A DNA stretch of 64,000 nucleotides, from positions 37,917,083 through 37,981,082 of the forward strand of contig OZ026835.1 in NCBI GenBank assembly GCA_964023205.1, in the 5' to 3' direction. The notes under the pieces were generated by a model. That model was not told the origin of the DNA. It made no database searches and saw nothing but the letters and a program-made list of their open reading frames with translations. The DNA comes from Lutraria lutraria. Lineage: Eukaryota; Mollusca; Bivalvia; Venerida; Mactridae. Position numbers and translations under genes: made by a program. Below are positions 46,365 through 57,304 of the stretch, in pieces (the stretch's first letter is position 1; each line of letters opens with the position of its first letter).

Positions 46365-46910
46365 TTGAAGAAACTTAGAACCGACAAGCAGTCAGCATTA
46401 GCAGAATTGGGCACACCACTTTACAATCCTCAAACGGGCGAATACACCACATCGCTGCCACTAAACACAAGGTCTAAGACGAATAATTATGAACCCATAT
46501 TTGCAGATCTCAATTTATGTACAAAATATATTGAAGCTCTACCGAATTCAGTCAAAATTGAACCATTCAAACAAATAACCGTTACAGTAGCTGGTTGATA
46601 TAAAAGGGATAACAAAGCTTACAGTATCAGTCATGCCACTAAAAGTGATGTCATAGGCTCATAGTTTCCAATTTGGATATTTCAGCAATATTTGGTATTG
46701 ACATAATATCAGCATTTAAGATCATAGTTGATGTTGCGAAACAAGAGATAAGAATCGGGACAGACAAAATCAAACTCATCTTGGAAGGACAGATTGGATG
46801 TTACCGAGTTGTAGCTGCTGAAGAAATAAGGTTACCTCCCAGATCTGAAATGATTGTATCAGGCAAAGTTACGGCCGACCATATAAAATCCATAAAGTGC
46901 ACAGCTTAAC
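46365..46910 (+). pseudogene. Ty3/Gypsy protease-region fragment
   Basis: Frame 46365-46595 has LAELGTPLYNPQTGEYTTSL and PFKQITVTVAG; after a short break, 46673-46906 has ISAIFGIDIISAFKIIVDVA, KQEIRIGTDKIKLILEGQIG, CYRVVAAEEIRLPPRSEMIV. An IFGIDFL-like start followed by ...G.IGCYRVV....V.LPPRSEMIV is the distal part of the retropepsin region in Gypsy elements of this lineage. The catalytic DTG region is missing and no RT follows, so this is a non-functional piece. A shorter, more decayed copy is at 34770-34930. Confidence 0.75.
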
Positions 46911-46929
46911 TTTTTGGGTTATATTGATA

Positions 46930-47300
46930 CCATGTTTGTTTTTAATCATGGCAATAACTGACGTCTGTTGAAACTCGTTCATGGAATCAGACTAACTCAA
47001 ATTCACGTGTATGCACATTATGAGTACCATCCCTTATTAGAGTACAAGGAAATGCAAACATCAAGAAAAAATATATCCAATCAAAATATTAGGTTCATAC
47101 TAACACTTTAAAATTTGCTTTGATAATGAACATAAATACACATGACACAAATTCATCCAACTATGTATATTTATAAAAGAAATTATCTGCAAGTTTCAGT
47201 AATAATAAACACTGGATGATACATTTCGTCCGAGTGATGCTATACTACTTCCTACAATCTTCTTTTTCTTTCAAGCAATATACAGTCAAACAATGAAATA
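46930..47300. other. Non-coding stretch
   Basis: Nothing supported. Confidence 0.4.
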
Positions 47301-47310
47301 CACCATATGA

Positions 47311-47688
47311 TTTACAAGACGTTCTGATTTACAAGACGTTCATTGTAGTCGAGGTTTTCAAAGTCAAACAGTCGAAGAATACGTCCCATACTCCTATTCT
47401 GAGATCGACGCATTACATAAAATAATACACAAATTGTCCACAGAACGACAACAACAGCAATAACGACAGCAAGAGCAACAACGACAAATCAAAGACAACA
47501 ACGACAACAACAACAAAACTACGACTGATACAGGTTTACTAAACGATTTAAACAAAATTACTAGAAGGACAGTTCAAAGGATCTACAAAATAAATTCTCG
47601 AGCATTACGTAATGTTCTTCATAAACCACAAATGCGCATTGCACATGTAAAACCAATTATTACGGAAAAGTCAAAGAAGAATGTTTAA
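47311..47688 (+). pseudogene. Unrecognised coding-like segment with polyglutamine, one stop
   Basis: No start codon near the beginning. The frame reads TVEEYVPYSYSEIDALHKII, HKLSTERQQQQQ, TAA (47461-47463), RQQEQQRQIKDNNDNNNK, TTTDTGLLNDLNKITRRTVQ, RIYKINSRALRNVLHKPQMR and IAHVKPIITEKSKKNV with a TAA at 47686. It is open for 125 codons apart from one CAA-to-TAA type change inside the Gln tract. The non-repetitive end looks protein-like, but I cannot identify it. Confidence 0.4.
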
Positions 47689-47874
47689 AAATGGGTCCAT
47701 AACGCGCGTAGGTATTTATATGTCGATTGAAATAAAAAGCTGCTAGTAAAAATAAATCATATTATGAGACAGTTTCAAAGGTACATGTATATACCTCAAA
47801 GTTCCATCAATAGCTCCTTTAAAGTCGTCTTGTCCAGAACCGCACGGCTTAGAGCAGTGTTTTCTTTTTTTCTT

Positions 47875-48520
47875 TTTTATAGAGCAGTGCGTTGTGGTCC
47901 TGAGCAAAACCTATTCAAATAATGCCACTGAGCTCAACGTTGGCCCTGACTCGGGGACACTTAAATTACTTATACGCATAATCGAATGACGCAAAACATT
48001 ATTAATCTTGCCAGTCTAGAAATGTATGGCCTAATGCTATGATATTTGACATCAATAATGGTTCTATACCGTGATAATAATATTGTAGTTCACCCGTATG
48101 TCTGAAAATATACACTAAAATCAAGATTGTATTATTTGCATTTTTGTTGTCTTTTGCATTTTTGTTGTCTTTGCATATTTAATTACTGCTTGTTTATCCA
48201 TTTTTGTGAGTCTATGGTCCACTGGTCATCCGTTTTCTCCATCTATGAAATATCCGGTAATATTTTAATAGTCCTGATGATCAGTTTTCGATTATCCCCA
48301 GCATCACCAATACAACGCATAATGTGATTTATTATTGTACATATATGTTTCAAAATCAGTTTTCAAAAGGGCTTAGATACTGTATCGATCTTTCAAACCC
48401 GAGTGAAAACCGACTTTGCCACATATTTTCTATTCCTTCTGATTTCCATGTTCTTTTACTTTATAGCAAATGATTGCTTGGAAACATAATTTTCCTATAC
48501 CTATAATAATCTTGAGAAAA
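47875..48520 (+). repeat. 'CTCTGGTCATTCG' family, copy 3
   Basis: TATAGAGCAGTGCGTTGTGG and CCACTGGTCATCCGTTTTCT, with ATCACCAATACAACGCATAA and GAGTGAAAACCGACTTTGCC. Confidence 0.75.
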
Positions 48521-48539
48521 TATTGTACTATTTGTGAGC

Positions 48540-48850
48540 ATTTTTGTTGTCTCTGTAAATTTAGTTATTGCTTTTTTATCCATTCTTGTCCATTTGACTC
48601 TCTAGTCCTCTGGTCATTCGTTTTCTCTATCTATGAAATCTCCGGTAATCTTTTCGATAGTCCTGATGATCAGTTTTCGATTATCCCTAGCATCACCAAT
48701 ACTACGCATAATGTGATTTATTCTTGTGAACATATGTTTCAAAATCAGTTTTCTAAGTGGCTCACAAATTAAATCAATCTGTCATGCCAGAATGAAAACT
48801 ATGCCATATGTTTTCTATTCCTTCTGATTTCCATGTTCTTCTAGTTAGCT
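48540..48850 (+). repeat. 'CTCTGGTCATTCG' family, copy 4
   Basis: CCTCTGGTCATTCGTTTTCT, TCGATTATCCCTAGCATCAC and TTCTATTCCTTCTGATTTCC, in tandem with copy 3. Confidence 0.75.
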
Positions 48851-49440
48851 CATCTGATTCAATCAGGTGAGCTTTTAGGATCGATGAATGTCCGGCGTCC
48901 GTCCACAATTATTTTATTTACACTCTAGCATCCACAGGTCACAATGTATATGACCACAATGTCTCGGCTAAGTTTGATTATGGGCAAAATCGGATAAGGA
49001 CTTCAAGAGTTATGTGCCTTTGACTTACAAAATTTATAATTAGCTTGTTTACACTCTACCGCCTTCCTAATCATATTTCCAGTAAATGTGTATAACCAAA
49101 AGATCATAGACACGTTCGATTATGGGCGGAATCGGACTAAAACTCCAAGAGTTATGGGCCCTTGACTTTGAAAATTCGCTATATTTGAGTTTTTTACATT
49201 CTAGCGCCTTCATTTATTAATCAATCCCTATCATATTTTCAGTAAATGTGTATAATCAAACGATCATGCACACATTCGATCATGGGCGGAATCGGACTAG
49301 AACTGCAAGAGTTATGGGCCCTTGACTTTGAAAATTTGCTATATTTGAGTTTGTTTACACTCTAGCGCCTTTATTTCTTCACCAATCCTGATCATATGTT
49401 TTGTGAATGTGTATGACCTAAAGGTTTCGGGCGAAATCGG
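48843..49440 (-). mobile_element. Core-repeat element, core type 2, minus orientation
   Basis: Begins (minus 3' end) with TTAGCTCATCTGATTCAATCAGGTGAGCTTTTA, then GTCCGGCGTCCGTCC, then units marked by TTTACACTCTAGC/CCGCC at 48927, 49043, 49190 and 49350, each with AGAGTTATGGGCCCTTGACT and TCA.TGGGCGGAATCGGACTA. The 5' module is missing; a 'CTCTGGTCAT' repeat follows. Confidence 0.75.
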
Positions 49441-49690
49441 ACTCTATGAAATCTCTGGTAACCATTCCGACAGCACTGGTGATCGGTTTTAGATTATTCC
49501 CAGCATCACTAATACTACGCATAATGTGATTGATGCTTGTGCACATATGCTTCAAAATCAGTTTTCAAAATGCCAGCAGATACTAAATCAATCAGTCAGA
49601 CCATAGTGAAAACCGTCTTTGCCACATGTTTTATATTCCATCCGATTTCCAAGTTCTCTCAATTCCTATCAAATGATTGCTTTGGAAACA
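49440..49690 (+). repeat. 'CTCTGGTCATTCG' family, copy 5 (partial)
   Basis: CTCTATGAAATCTCTGGTAA, CAGCATCACTAATACTACGC and TAGTGAAAACCGTCTTTGCC. It starts inside the family consensus where the core-repeat element stops. Confidence 0.7.
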
Positions 49691-50089
49691 AAATGGCTGT
49701 TGTAAAATCCACATAAGACACAAATGTGCGAATGTACAAAAGCAAAATATACTTCTATAAAAAAAACACGAAATTAACGTAAAATCATCATTAAAACGGG
49801 TAAAAAGAAAATGAATAGAAAGGCGACAAGATGGAAACTTTTATTAAATTATTACTTACTGACAAGATCAGTGTTAAACGTGTCGTTTCCATCCTTGAAA
49901 TATTAAGTGTTTCAATTCATATTTTAATCGACAGTTAAGTCGATTAAGTGAACCGCCTATATTTGTTGTTATTGTTGCTGATAACGTTCTACAAAATGTT
50001 TATGAATTTTGTTTGTGCTCTTACAGTTGAAATCTTTAAGAAAACTCCAAATACTTGGATTTAAGAATGATTAATTTTCTATCTTATAT

Positions 50090-50240
50090 CTTGAAATGAC
50101 CTAAAATAAGCAAAAAATCCAAATTCAAGGGCAGATAACTCAAAAACGAGATCAGTGACCCCCAATTTTATTTCGCTTAAAATGTTTCTCTTATCATATG
50201 CTACGATCATGCAAAGTTTAAAAAAAATCATCGATCAGTT
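50090..50240 (+). repeat. Single arm of the 37464-37895 foldback family
   Basis: TTGAAATGACCTAAAATAAG, TTCAAGGGCAGATAACTCAA and GCTACGATCATGCAAAGTTT match the right arm and the following sequence at 37810-37950. Confidence 0.7.
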
Positions 50241-50244
50241 TTAA

Positions 50245-51500
50245 TTTTTCCTGTATGTCTATGTGAAAAATGTAGCAAGCTACCGAAAACGTCATTAATA
50301 TTGTTAATTGCTCAGCTTAAAAAACAAAGTAGGTGCCATTTTCGAATTAACATTGCCGTCTTATTTGATGACGGATTTCAAAGCGGTTTTCGGTATTTTG
50401 TAGCAGAAATGTTAACCTAGGCAAATATGCCTCAGTCTTTTGATACTTGTTTTCATTTTTTATCTATGGAGTATTATGTAATAAACAGCGGGGTTCTGGG
50501 TGCGGAATTTCTTTAAAGTCAAGTATCTAACGAGCGGAAGACGTTATCAAAAAACTGAGGCACGGTTCCCTGTTTTATACATTTATAGTGATTTTAAGGC
50601 TACTTGTTGTAATATATTCCTTTATACAGAGTAGATATCGTTGTTCAAACATTTGTAAATTACATCAAGTGTAATATCTGTTTCAAATTACTTGCAATGC
50701 ACTTTATACAGTGGGTTTATTTTAGTACATAATTATGGTTTAGTTTTTAAATCTATAAATTGGTGAAACTTAATTTGACCTGACATCCTGACGTGTGCTA
50801 TTATTAAATGTCGTTTTCTTTGTTATCATGAACACGTAAAATTCATGTATGGAATCATACATGAATTACAAATAACCAGTGCACAATTATTATAACACAA
50901 TGAATTTCATTGAATCAGCTCATGAATAAGTGAATAGTTTTATATTTTAGAACGGACGGAGTATCTTAGCTTGTAAGGATTGAATTTCAATTACTTTTAA
51001 TTTGGCTAAGCCCTTGTAATATATTTTATCAAGAGAATGAACATAGTAAAATATTTCTTTTTTGCAGTATTCGAATTAATTTTCATATATCGCCTTGAAA
51101 AAGACATAAAGGCGATTTGTAACAACAACGTATCAAAACTTTGTGTTCGACTTTATGACTTTTCCAGATAATACCAGATTCCAAATCTGCCAACATAGAG
51201 AAAAAAGTTTCATTTTTACCTGCAAACTACGTATTTTGATATAAGCAATTAATTACAAATGCTAAATTGATCGAACAACTTTGGCACGTTTTGTTCATTA
51301 ACTGAAAATATCCAATGCTTCTTTAAAAAGAAACTGTGACTTAGGCAAAAATAACAAGTTATGCACATAACATCAAATGCAAGTGTAAAGAAATTAGACT
51401 ATGCTAGCATATATCTTCACCTTAATTTCGTATATACATTTCGTAGATCTATGTTGTGATAATCGATTAATGAGACGACAACGATAGTTCCGTTAGACAT
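50245..51500. other. Non-coding stretch
   Basis: Nothing supported. Confidence 0.4.
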
Positions 51501-51508
51501 ACCTCGCA

Positions 51509-51605
51509 TTATCCAATCAAAGACACCGTTATCATTGGCCAATCAAATTGATTTTACATGTAGCACAGGGTATAAAAGAACGTATAGCTTTATACTTTGT
51601 TCATT
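51509..51605 (+). promoter_or_regulatory. Pol II core promoter: two CCAAT boxes and TATAAAAG
   Basis: ATCCAATCA at 51510, the two-way CCAAT box ATTGGCCAATCA at 51535, and GGGTATAAAAGAACG with the TATA box at 51571. A start site would fall near 51600. Spacing is textbook; this could be a gene promoter or an LTR promoter. Confidence 0.6.
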
Positions 51606-51693
51606 CTGTAAGAATCATTCGGCGTAATTGCATCTAAAGAAGACTAAGGTAGCTAGCTTTTACTTATCTATATGACAATAAGAATAATATCCT

Positions 51694-52049
51694 AAGTTGC
51701 AGCGTATCTCAGAATTGGATATTGTTCAAGTTGTCTTTTAGTTTGGATGGTTGAGCACTTCTTAAGTTGCATGGTATACGCAGAACTGAGAGTGTTTCGA
51801 CCATTCCAAGTTTGGAACATTTTTTGCTAGTTATTGTTCCGGGACTGACTAAGTTGCAGTGTATACTCAGAATTGTCGTGTATTTGTATACATAGGGTTG
51901 GGCCATTACGTAAATTATTGAATTAGCTAGCTGACCAACTCTCAGAGCCTTGTTTGAACGCTTTCTGAGTTGCAGTGTATACTCAGACCTGAGAATGTTT
52001 CGACCATTCCAAGTTTGGAACCCTTTCGGCAGTTATTGTTCCGGGACTG
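51694..52049 (+). repeat. Imperfect repeats 'AAGTTGCAGTGTATACTCAGA'
   Basis: The start module occurs at 51694, 51763, 51852 and 51967; the full ~84-bp unit (through GTTTCGACCATTCCAAGTTT and AGTTATTGTTCCGGGACTG) occurs at 51763-51847 and 51967-52049. Confidence 0.85.
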
Positions 52050-52455
52050 TATGTTAATTCAGTATCAAGCCTTTATACCTGTGATTGTGGTGTCAGACTG
52101 TATTATTTTATTTTCTAGTTCAATCATTTACAAATCAAGATATAGTTTAGGTTTGTTTCATTGTTGTTTTTGTATTAATATATCATTCATTTATTTCAAA
52201 TCAGAAGCAAGGAAGCTTGAGGAAAATTATATTATAACTACAGTTCATCATTTTTGTTTATACATTATAACTTGTTGAAAGTTTGAAACCAGTTTATACC
52301 TTCATATTCCGCTCGGACAGAAAATGCGTTACACAAGTGACAGTCTAGATCAAGCTACATAGCCAATCCATAACTATTTAGACGTCTAAACATGTATAAC
52401 AGTACAAATGATGGTTGGACTGAAACTTTTTGATAAAACTAATCCGACTTAGATC

Positions 52456-52461
52456 AATAAA
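52456..52461 (+). terminator. AATAAA polyadenylation signal
   Basis: TCAATAAAAGC lies about 0.86 kb after the TATA box, with a GT-rich TTGGTTTTATTG about 35 bp later. Together with the promoter it outlines a short transcription unit. Confidence 0.4.
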
Positions 52462-52479
52462 AGCAAAGTTACCCAGTTA

Positions 52480-53000
52480 AAATTGCTGACTTGGTTTTAT
52501 TGAGTCAGTTTATGAATGATCTAATACAAAGTGCAACATCTTTCACGCCCCTAAGCACTTGTTCAAATTTATCAAAACTAAAAGTATTGGCGCCATTCTC
52601 CCCAAGGACCAGTGAAAATAGGTCTGAATGATCATAATGAGAACAAATTGTTGGAGTAACAAAATTTAAATATCATTGCTATGTACTTTTGTGTAATTTC
52701 CGATCATATCATTTTTTATTGAAATAGTAGTGATAACCGAGATTCATAGATTTTGTCAATGGTCCACCACAACAGAGTTTGTAAATTGAATGAAGAAGAC
52801 AGGGTTTTCATTAACTTCAAGTCACAATGCTAAGTGACTTCATAACACACATCAAGGAAATTAGCTCATTTTGTGGATTTTACAATTCAGGCAATCTAGT
52901 GAATCATGCATAGTAACTTAAGAATATCTTGTTAACGCTGGAGATGTCACAGTTTTGATTAATCTTTACCAAATATCAGAATGTTTGTCTTAATTATGTG
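52480..53000. other. Non-coding stretch
   Basis: Nothing supported. Confidence 0.35.
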
Positions 53001-53172
53001 GGACAAGTTCGGAGATGGGTCATCTGGGGTCATAAACTAGGTCACCAGGTCAATTCACAGGAAAACCTTGATAATATTATGCCTGATGACACATGCCCAA
53101 AACTATGTTTTTATCAGTAAACAAAGATTGTCATATGATGGATGTAGGGCCATCTTGGCCCTCTTATTGTTA
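53000..53172 (-). mobile_element. Core-repeat element end, a third core type
   Basis: Ends at GTAGGGCCATCTTGGCCCTC then TTATTGTT. The adjoining sequence (GGGTCATCTGGGGTCATAAA, CTAGGTCACCAGGTCAATTC) is unlike core types 1 and 2. Confidence 0.55.
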
Positions 53173-53519
53173 GGGTTGCTATATATATATATATAATGTA
53201 TTACTTGATTGTGTCAGAAGGCATGGCGAGGCTCAGTTTGAACAGATGTGTAAAGGTATAGCTATACCAGCAGAGCTTGGAATGTGTGGCTTGAATTGAC
53301 TAATAAATCATCCAAGGTGAACACAGAATGGTTTTCGCTACAACAACCAAAAGATAATAACAATTCTGTTCAACAACACTATACACAAAAATAATCCCAA
53401 GGAAACAGTTAAGGCTTAATAGACCACAACCATACTGGGTCATGGCATGAGCCGCAGGATCAAATTTGCCCTGTCCTGAGAGATCACTTGATTGTTTTAA
53501 GAAAAACCTAAACATTATA

Positions 53520-53706
53520 AACCAGAAGACATGGTGCTTAGATATTTGACAAGTATCATTACATAGTGATTAGTGAACCTCTACCAAATATGTCCATGGT
53601 CATGGCCAGCAGGGTCAAATTAGCATTGCCTCTTATGATCACTAGATTGTAGAAGGATACAATGGTAGTCAGGTGAGCGATGTGGGGCCATCATGGCCCT
53701 GCTGTT
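53520..53706 (-). mobile_element. Core-repeat element end, core type 1, minus orientation
   Basis: One diverged type-1 unit, then CAGGTGAGCGATGTGGGGCC and ATCATGGCCCTGCTGTTT. Confidence 0.65.
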
Positions 53707-53709
53707 TAT

Positions 53710-54395
53710 GTGAAGTTATATGTGAAGTACATTAGATTTATGTATATGTGCTATAAATTACTTAGTAACTGATTGTTTCTAGGATTATATGGAAGATGTT
53801 CATGCAAAGGAAATTCAATTAGGTCATGTGACAGTTAAAGTCCCGGGCATGTGACCTTGGTTGTCAATGTCGACGAGTTCAAATCAGGACCCTAGCAATA
53901 ATGGAAATATCGCCATGGAAATGAATAACTTGTCTATTTATAATTGGACACTGTTCTATCTTACTTTTAATTGTCTGTGATCCTTATGGTTGTTTTTGTC
54001 ATTATTGTTCTTTACCGATATCGGTCCGATATTTATATGATGCTAATTGAGCATACTGGCCCAATCACGGCCCGATGTTGTACAAAACGCCTCAACCAAG
54101 CTATGAAATTATGATATCGGCCCAACATACTCACAACTCTCAAGGATCAGCCATCATTACATAGTTCACAGAGTAAGGTGGATGATGAGCTTCAAATTTC
54201 AGGGATCAGGGTCTAGAATTTAAGGTGGATAAGAGGTTAGAGATCAGCTTTCAAAATACGCAACTCTTAACGCTAAGCGAGTACTATATAGGATCACACT
54301 AAGGTCAGGTTCAGGAGTGTAAGGCTCAACACGGACTAGATGAATCAGGGGTTAGCGGGGAATCTGTGCTTGTCAAGAACGTATTCATAAAGGGG
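53710..54395. other. Non-coding stretch
   Basis: GATATCGGTCCGATATTT and GATATCGGCCCAACATAC at 54018 and 54116 hint at a small repeat; otherwise nothing. Confidence 0.35.
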
Positions 54396-54600
54396 ACAAA
54401 AAGGGAATGCTTCCAGAGTCAGCTCAGGCTAAAAAGAATGGTGCCGTGACTAGTCTTATTATTAGTAAAGAAATCAACACAGTTTCTTCAGTGGGAAAAA
54501 GAAAGTTCGAGTGCGACAACTATACTTATACTCTGACTGTACGAGGTTTAGAGAACTATCAAGATGTTGTGTAAAATACGTGACAGCCTGGAAATAGTTC
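54393..54600 (+). pseudogene. Coding-like segment, possible FLYWCH finger
   Basis: Open frame: [57 protein letters not shown], then a stop. A two-base shift continues as [10 protein letters not shown]. The pattern YxYT...RG...Y..C.KY resembles a FLYWCH zinc finger with its usual GYxY and WRC replaced. Weak evidence; no start codon or splice site is identified. Confidence 0.3.
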
Positions 54601-54699
54601 CACAAAATCAATTAGATTTGTACAAACAAAAGCAGGTGGATGTTCAAAGGCAGTGGTTAACTAATATTTCAGCAAAATAGGGGAAATTAGACTAATAAA

Positions 54700-55250
54700 G
54701 ACAGGAGGGCCACATTGGCCCTTTATCGCTCACATGAGAACAAAGGCACACTAATTAATGACCAGGTAATATAGGTTCCATCTCGTAAAACGCATTTTTA
54801 CGTAGATTGTTAGACCAAAACCAACCAAACAAAATTATAATACTGTTAAACAAGCTAAAACGTAAAAAATTCTAATCCAAGGGCGCATAACTCTTGAAGT
54901 TGTGATCCGATTCCACCCATGACTGAACTTGTCCAAGATCTTTTGGTTATACACATTTACTGAAAATATTATTAGGATTTGTGAATAAATGAAGGCGCTA
55001 GAGTGTAAACAAGCTAAAAATAGCAAATTTTGTAATTCAAGGGCCCATAACTCTAGAGGTTATTGTCCGATTTTGCCCATAATAGAACTTAGCCGAGACA
55101 TTGTGGCCATATACATTGTGAGCATGTTTAATCATGATTCGTTAAGAGCTGCGGATGCTAGAGTGTAAACAAACTAATTGTGGACGGACGACGGACGCCG
55201 GACATTCAACTATCCTAAAAGCTCACCTGATGAATCAGGTGAGCTAAAAA
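54700..55250 (+). mobile_element. Complete core-repeat element, core type 2
   Basis: Left end GACAGGAGGGCCACATTGGC then CCTTTATCGCTCACATGAG; right end GGACGGACGACGGACGCCGG, then GCTCACCTGATGAATCAGGT and GAGCTAAAA. The core has units at about 54845, 55004 and 55163 (157-159 bp apart): GTGTAAACAAGCTAAAAATA, CAAGGGCCCATAACTCTAGA and TCCGATTTTGCCCATAAT. Confidence 0.85.
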
Positions 55251-55264
55251 TCACTGAACTTATA

Positions 55265-55712
55265 CAATGTCATAACGAAACACAGAAAATTGGAAAAGAG
55301 ACGTGAGAAAAACTTCAAGAAATAAAGGGAAAAACTACTTATCTGAAAGTGGAAAGACAGTTGAAAATAGAAAGATCAAGGCTCATAACTGTACAAAATG
55401 TCGCTTCAAGTGCGATGATAAATTTACAGAGGAACAACGGGAGGAAAAGGGATTTTTCTCCCATGGAGTCAATCGATGAGGACAAAAGTGATTGTGAAAC
55501 ACGGATGCCCGCTAAAGACCAACTGACACATGATAATACACTCTAGTGAAAAAATCTAAATGTAACAGATGTGATTAAGTATTCAATCGGAATGTAGATA
55601 TGAAGAGACACTACAGAATCCATACTGGTGACAGACCATTCAAATGTCACATATGTGGCTCTTCTTTCACCCTAAAACGACGCCTGCAGAAATATCCACT
55701 TAAAAAGAAGTG
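55265..55712 (+). pseudogene. C2H2 zinc-finger gene relic, copy 5
   Basis: KGKTTYLSESGKTVENRKIK, AHNCTKCRFKCDDKFTEEQR, the frame PMESIDEDKSDCETRMPAKD, then a finger NRCD, stop, [40 protein letters not shown]. The second-finger CxxC and the HTGDRPF linker are intact; the finger's two closing histidines are absent (replaced by ...QKYPL). Confidence 0.7.
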
Positions 55713-55854
55713 AGAGACAATGTTTCGGGATTGGTAGAGGGCCTCGAGATAAACCAGATTTCATGATAATCTATCATGCCGTTTTACATTATCAGAGCCG
55801 GAAAGTAGGCCAGAGACATACCATTAGAAAGCGTCAAACAATCAAAGAACTTTA

Positions 55855-56640
55855 TTAAGGCAGCAACCTACGACGGCTCCAGCTTATGGGTAGATTATAA
55901 ACCGCAGTTTGAGGCTTGTATTGAAATTGATAGTTGAAATTTGAAACAAACAGGTTTGCACTAAGCTGTATCAAAAGATGTCAAATCTATGTATGTTTAA
56001 AAATACTCAAAATATTTATAGAAAATTACAATTATACATGCACATTGTATATTCAACATATGTATCTATATTAAGGTCACATTGGTGGTGCAAGTAAGCC
56101 AATAGACTTAGACTTAAATTGTGTTTTATTTTTTGTGTAACATAAGTGTATAATTGTATGTATATAGATATATAAGTCATATAAATAAGTTGTACTAGTC
56201 ATACATGTTAAGTAACTATTGCTGTACAATATGTTGAAATGAACCGGTGGCCAATATCAATAAACTTTTTGTCATTGTCATTGTATCACTACGTAGCCAA
56301 GCCAAGACTGTTTTTGGAAAGTAAGACGGAAAGAAACAAGATTACGAAAAATTGTCAAAAGCACTTGAACGGTTTGCCCCTCCTAATCAAACCGAAAAAT
56401 ACAGTTACCAGATAGGTGACAACGAGCTATAGAAACATTGTCAGAGCATGCACAGGACATTCTGTCTGCCGCAGCTGATGTGCGTGAACTATTTGCAATG
56501 TAACAGTTCATCGATTCATTAGTTAGCAAAGACATGCGAATGAGAAATAAGATTGACCAGCATCTCTAAATGAAGCTCTAAGGCACGCTGTTAAAGTTTT
56601 CTAGAGAACCGACATGAACACTTAATCTTTACTCAAAATC
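55855..56640 (+). pseudogene. Ty3/Gypsy gag, copy 2, split by a LINE tail
   Basis: Starts IKAATYDGSSLWVDYKPQFE, ACIEIDS, then is interrupted (55974-56281) and resumes KLSKALERFAPPNQTEKY; later pieces (AADVRE-like, DMRMRNKID) follow in changing frames. YDG.S.W.DY...FE.C is the capsid start of this Gypsy lineage. Many indels; dead. It lies 150 bp after the zinc-finger relic, as in copy 1. Confidence 0.75.
55974..56281 (+). mobile_element. LINE 3'-end insertion with 7-bp target duplication
   Basis: 308 bp ending CAATAAACTTTTTGTCATTG with a doubled TGTCAT tail. TGTATCA lies on both sides (55967-55973, 56282-56288), and the intact target TTGTATCACT is seen in the paralogue at 34278. Confidence 0.8.
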
Positions 56641-56799
56641 ACATGTTCCAGGTTTTTAAAACATGATCTCTCTTAGCTTATTTTAAGTTAAATTGTTTAC
56701 TATGAATTTTGCAGAAATAAAAATAGTTTTGAAATTCAGTGTATTCGACCCATCTCTCCATTGTTCGTTATGTACTAGTCTACTACTGTCGGCGATGTC

Positions 56800-57150
56800 A
56801 CCCTAAGAATAACTAGTCCGTAGTTTTGTATTTGCACAGTGGCGATGCGCAGTGGTAATTGTGACGAACACCTTTAAATGGCTTAATATGGTGACTGTTT
56901 TCTGTTCAACTTATCTAATTGGTTGATATGTGTACACGATTGATTTTGACCAATACAAAGGCTGCATTTACACGCCAATGAATCTGTTGTACAATCTTTA
57001 TAGATTCAAGCTGATGATCCAGACAGTAGAAAGAATGGAAGAATAGGATACAGTTTTGCATCTGACAGTTCAGAAAGAGTCATGCAAAACAGAACCATGA
57101 ATGAAACCAAGGTGAACATAAGCACAGGGCTGCTAGAACGAGTATTATCC
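56800..57150 (+). pseudogene. Cadherin exon with flank, copy 2
   Basis: After acceptor CTTTATAG the exon (57004) reads IQADDPDSRKNGRIGYSF, ASDSSERVMQNRTMNETKVN, ISTGLLERVLS to a TGA at 57151. It shows what the disrupted exon at 26834 looked like beyond RTIN. Changes ANDPDNG to ADDPDSR weaken the calcium motif. Confidence 0.8.
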
Positions 57151-57304
57151 TGAGTCTTACGCTTGACACATTGCCACATAGCCATTTGTTTGTTACTTTT
57201 CTATAATGTTTTTGTTGTTGTTGATATACCGGAGGAGGAACTTGCTGAAAAGCTGAAATATTACTCTGAATAGATTGAGCTAGGTCTTAATTACATTATA
57301 CAAG

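Noticed and set aside
53200..53300. Short open frame reading LDCVRRHGEAQFEQMCKGIA
   Set aside because: Looks protein-like but is under 35 codons without a splice site, homologue or second copy.
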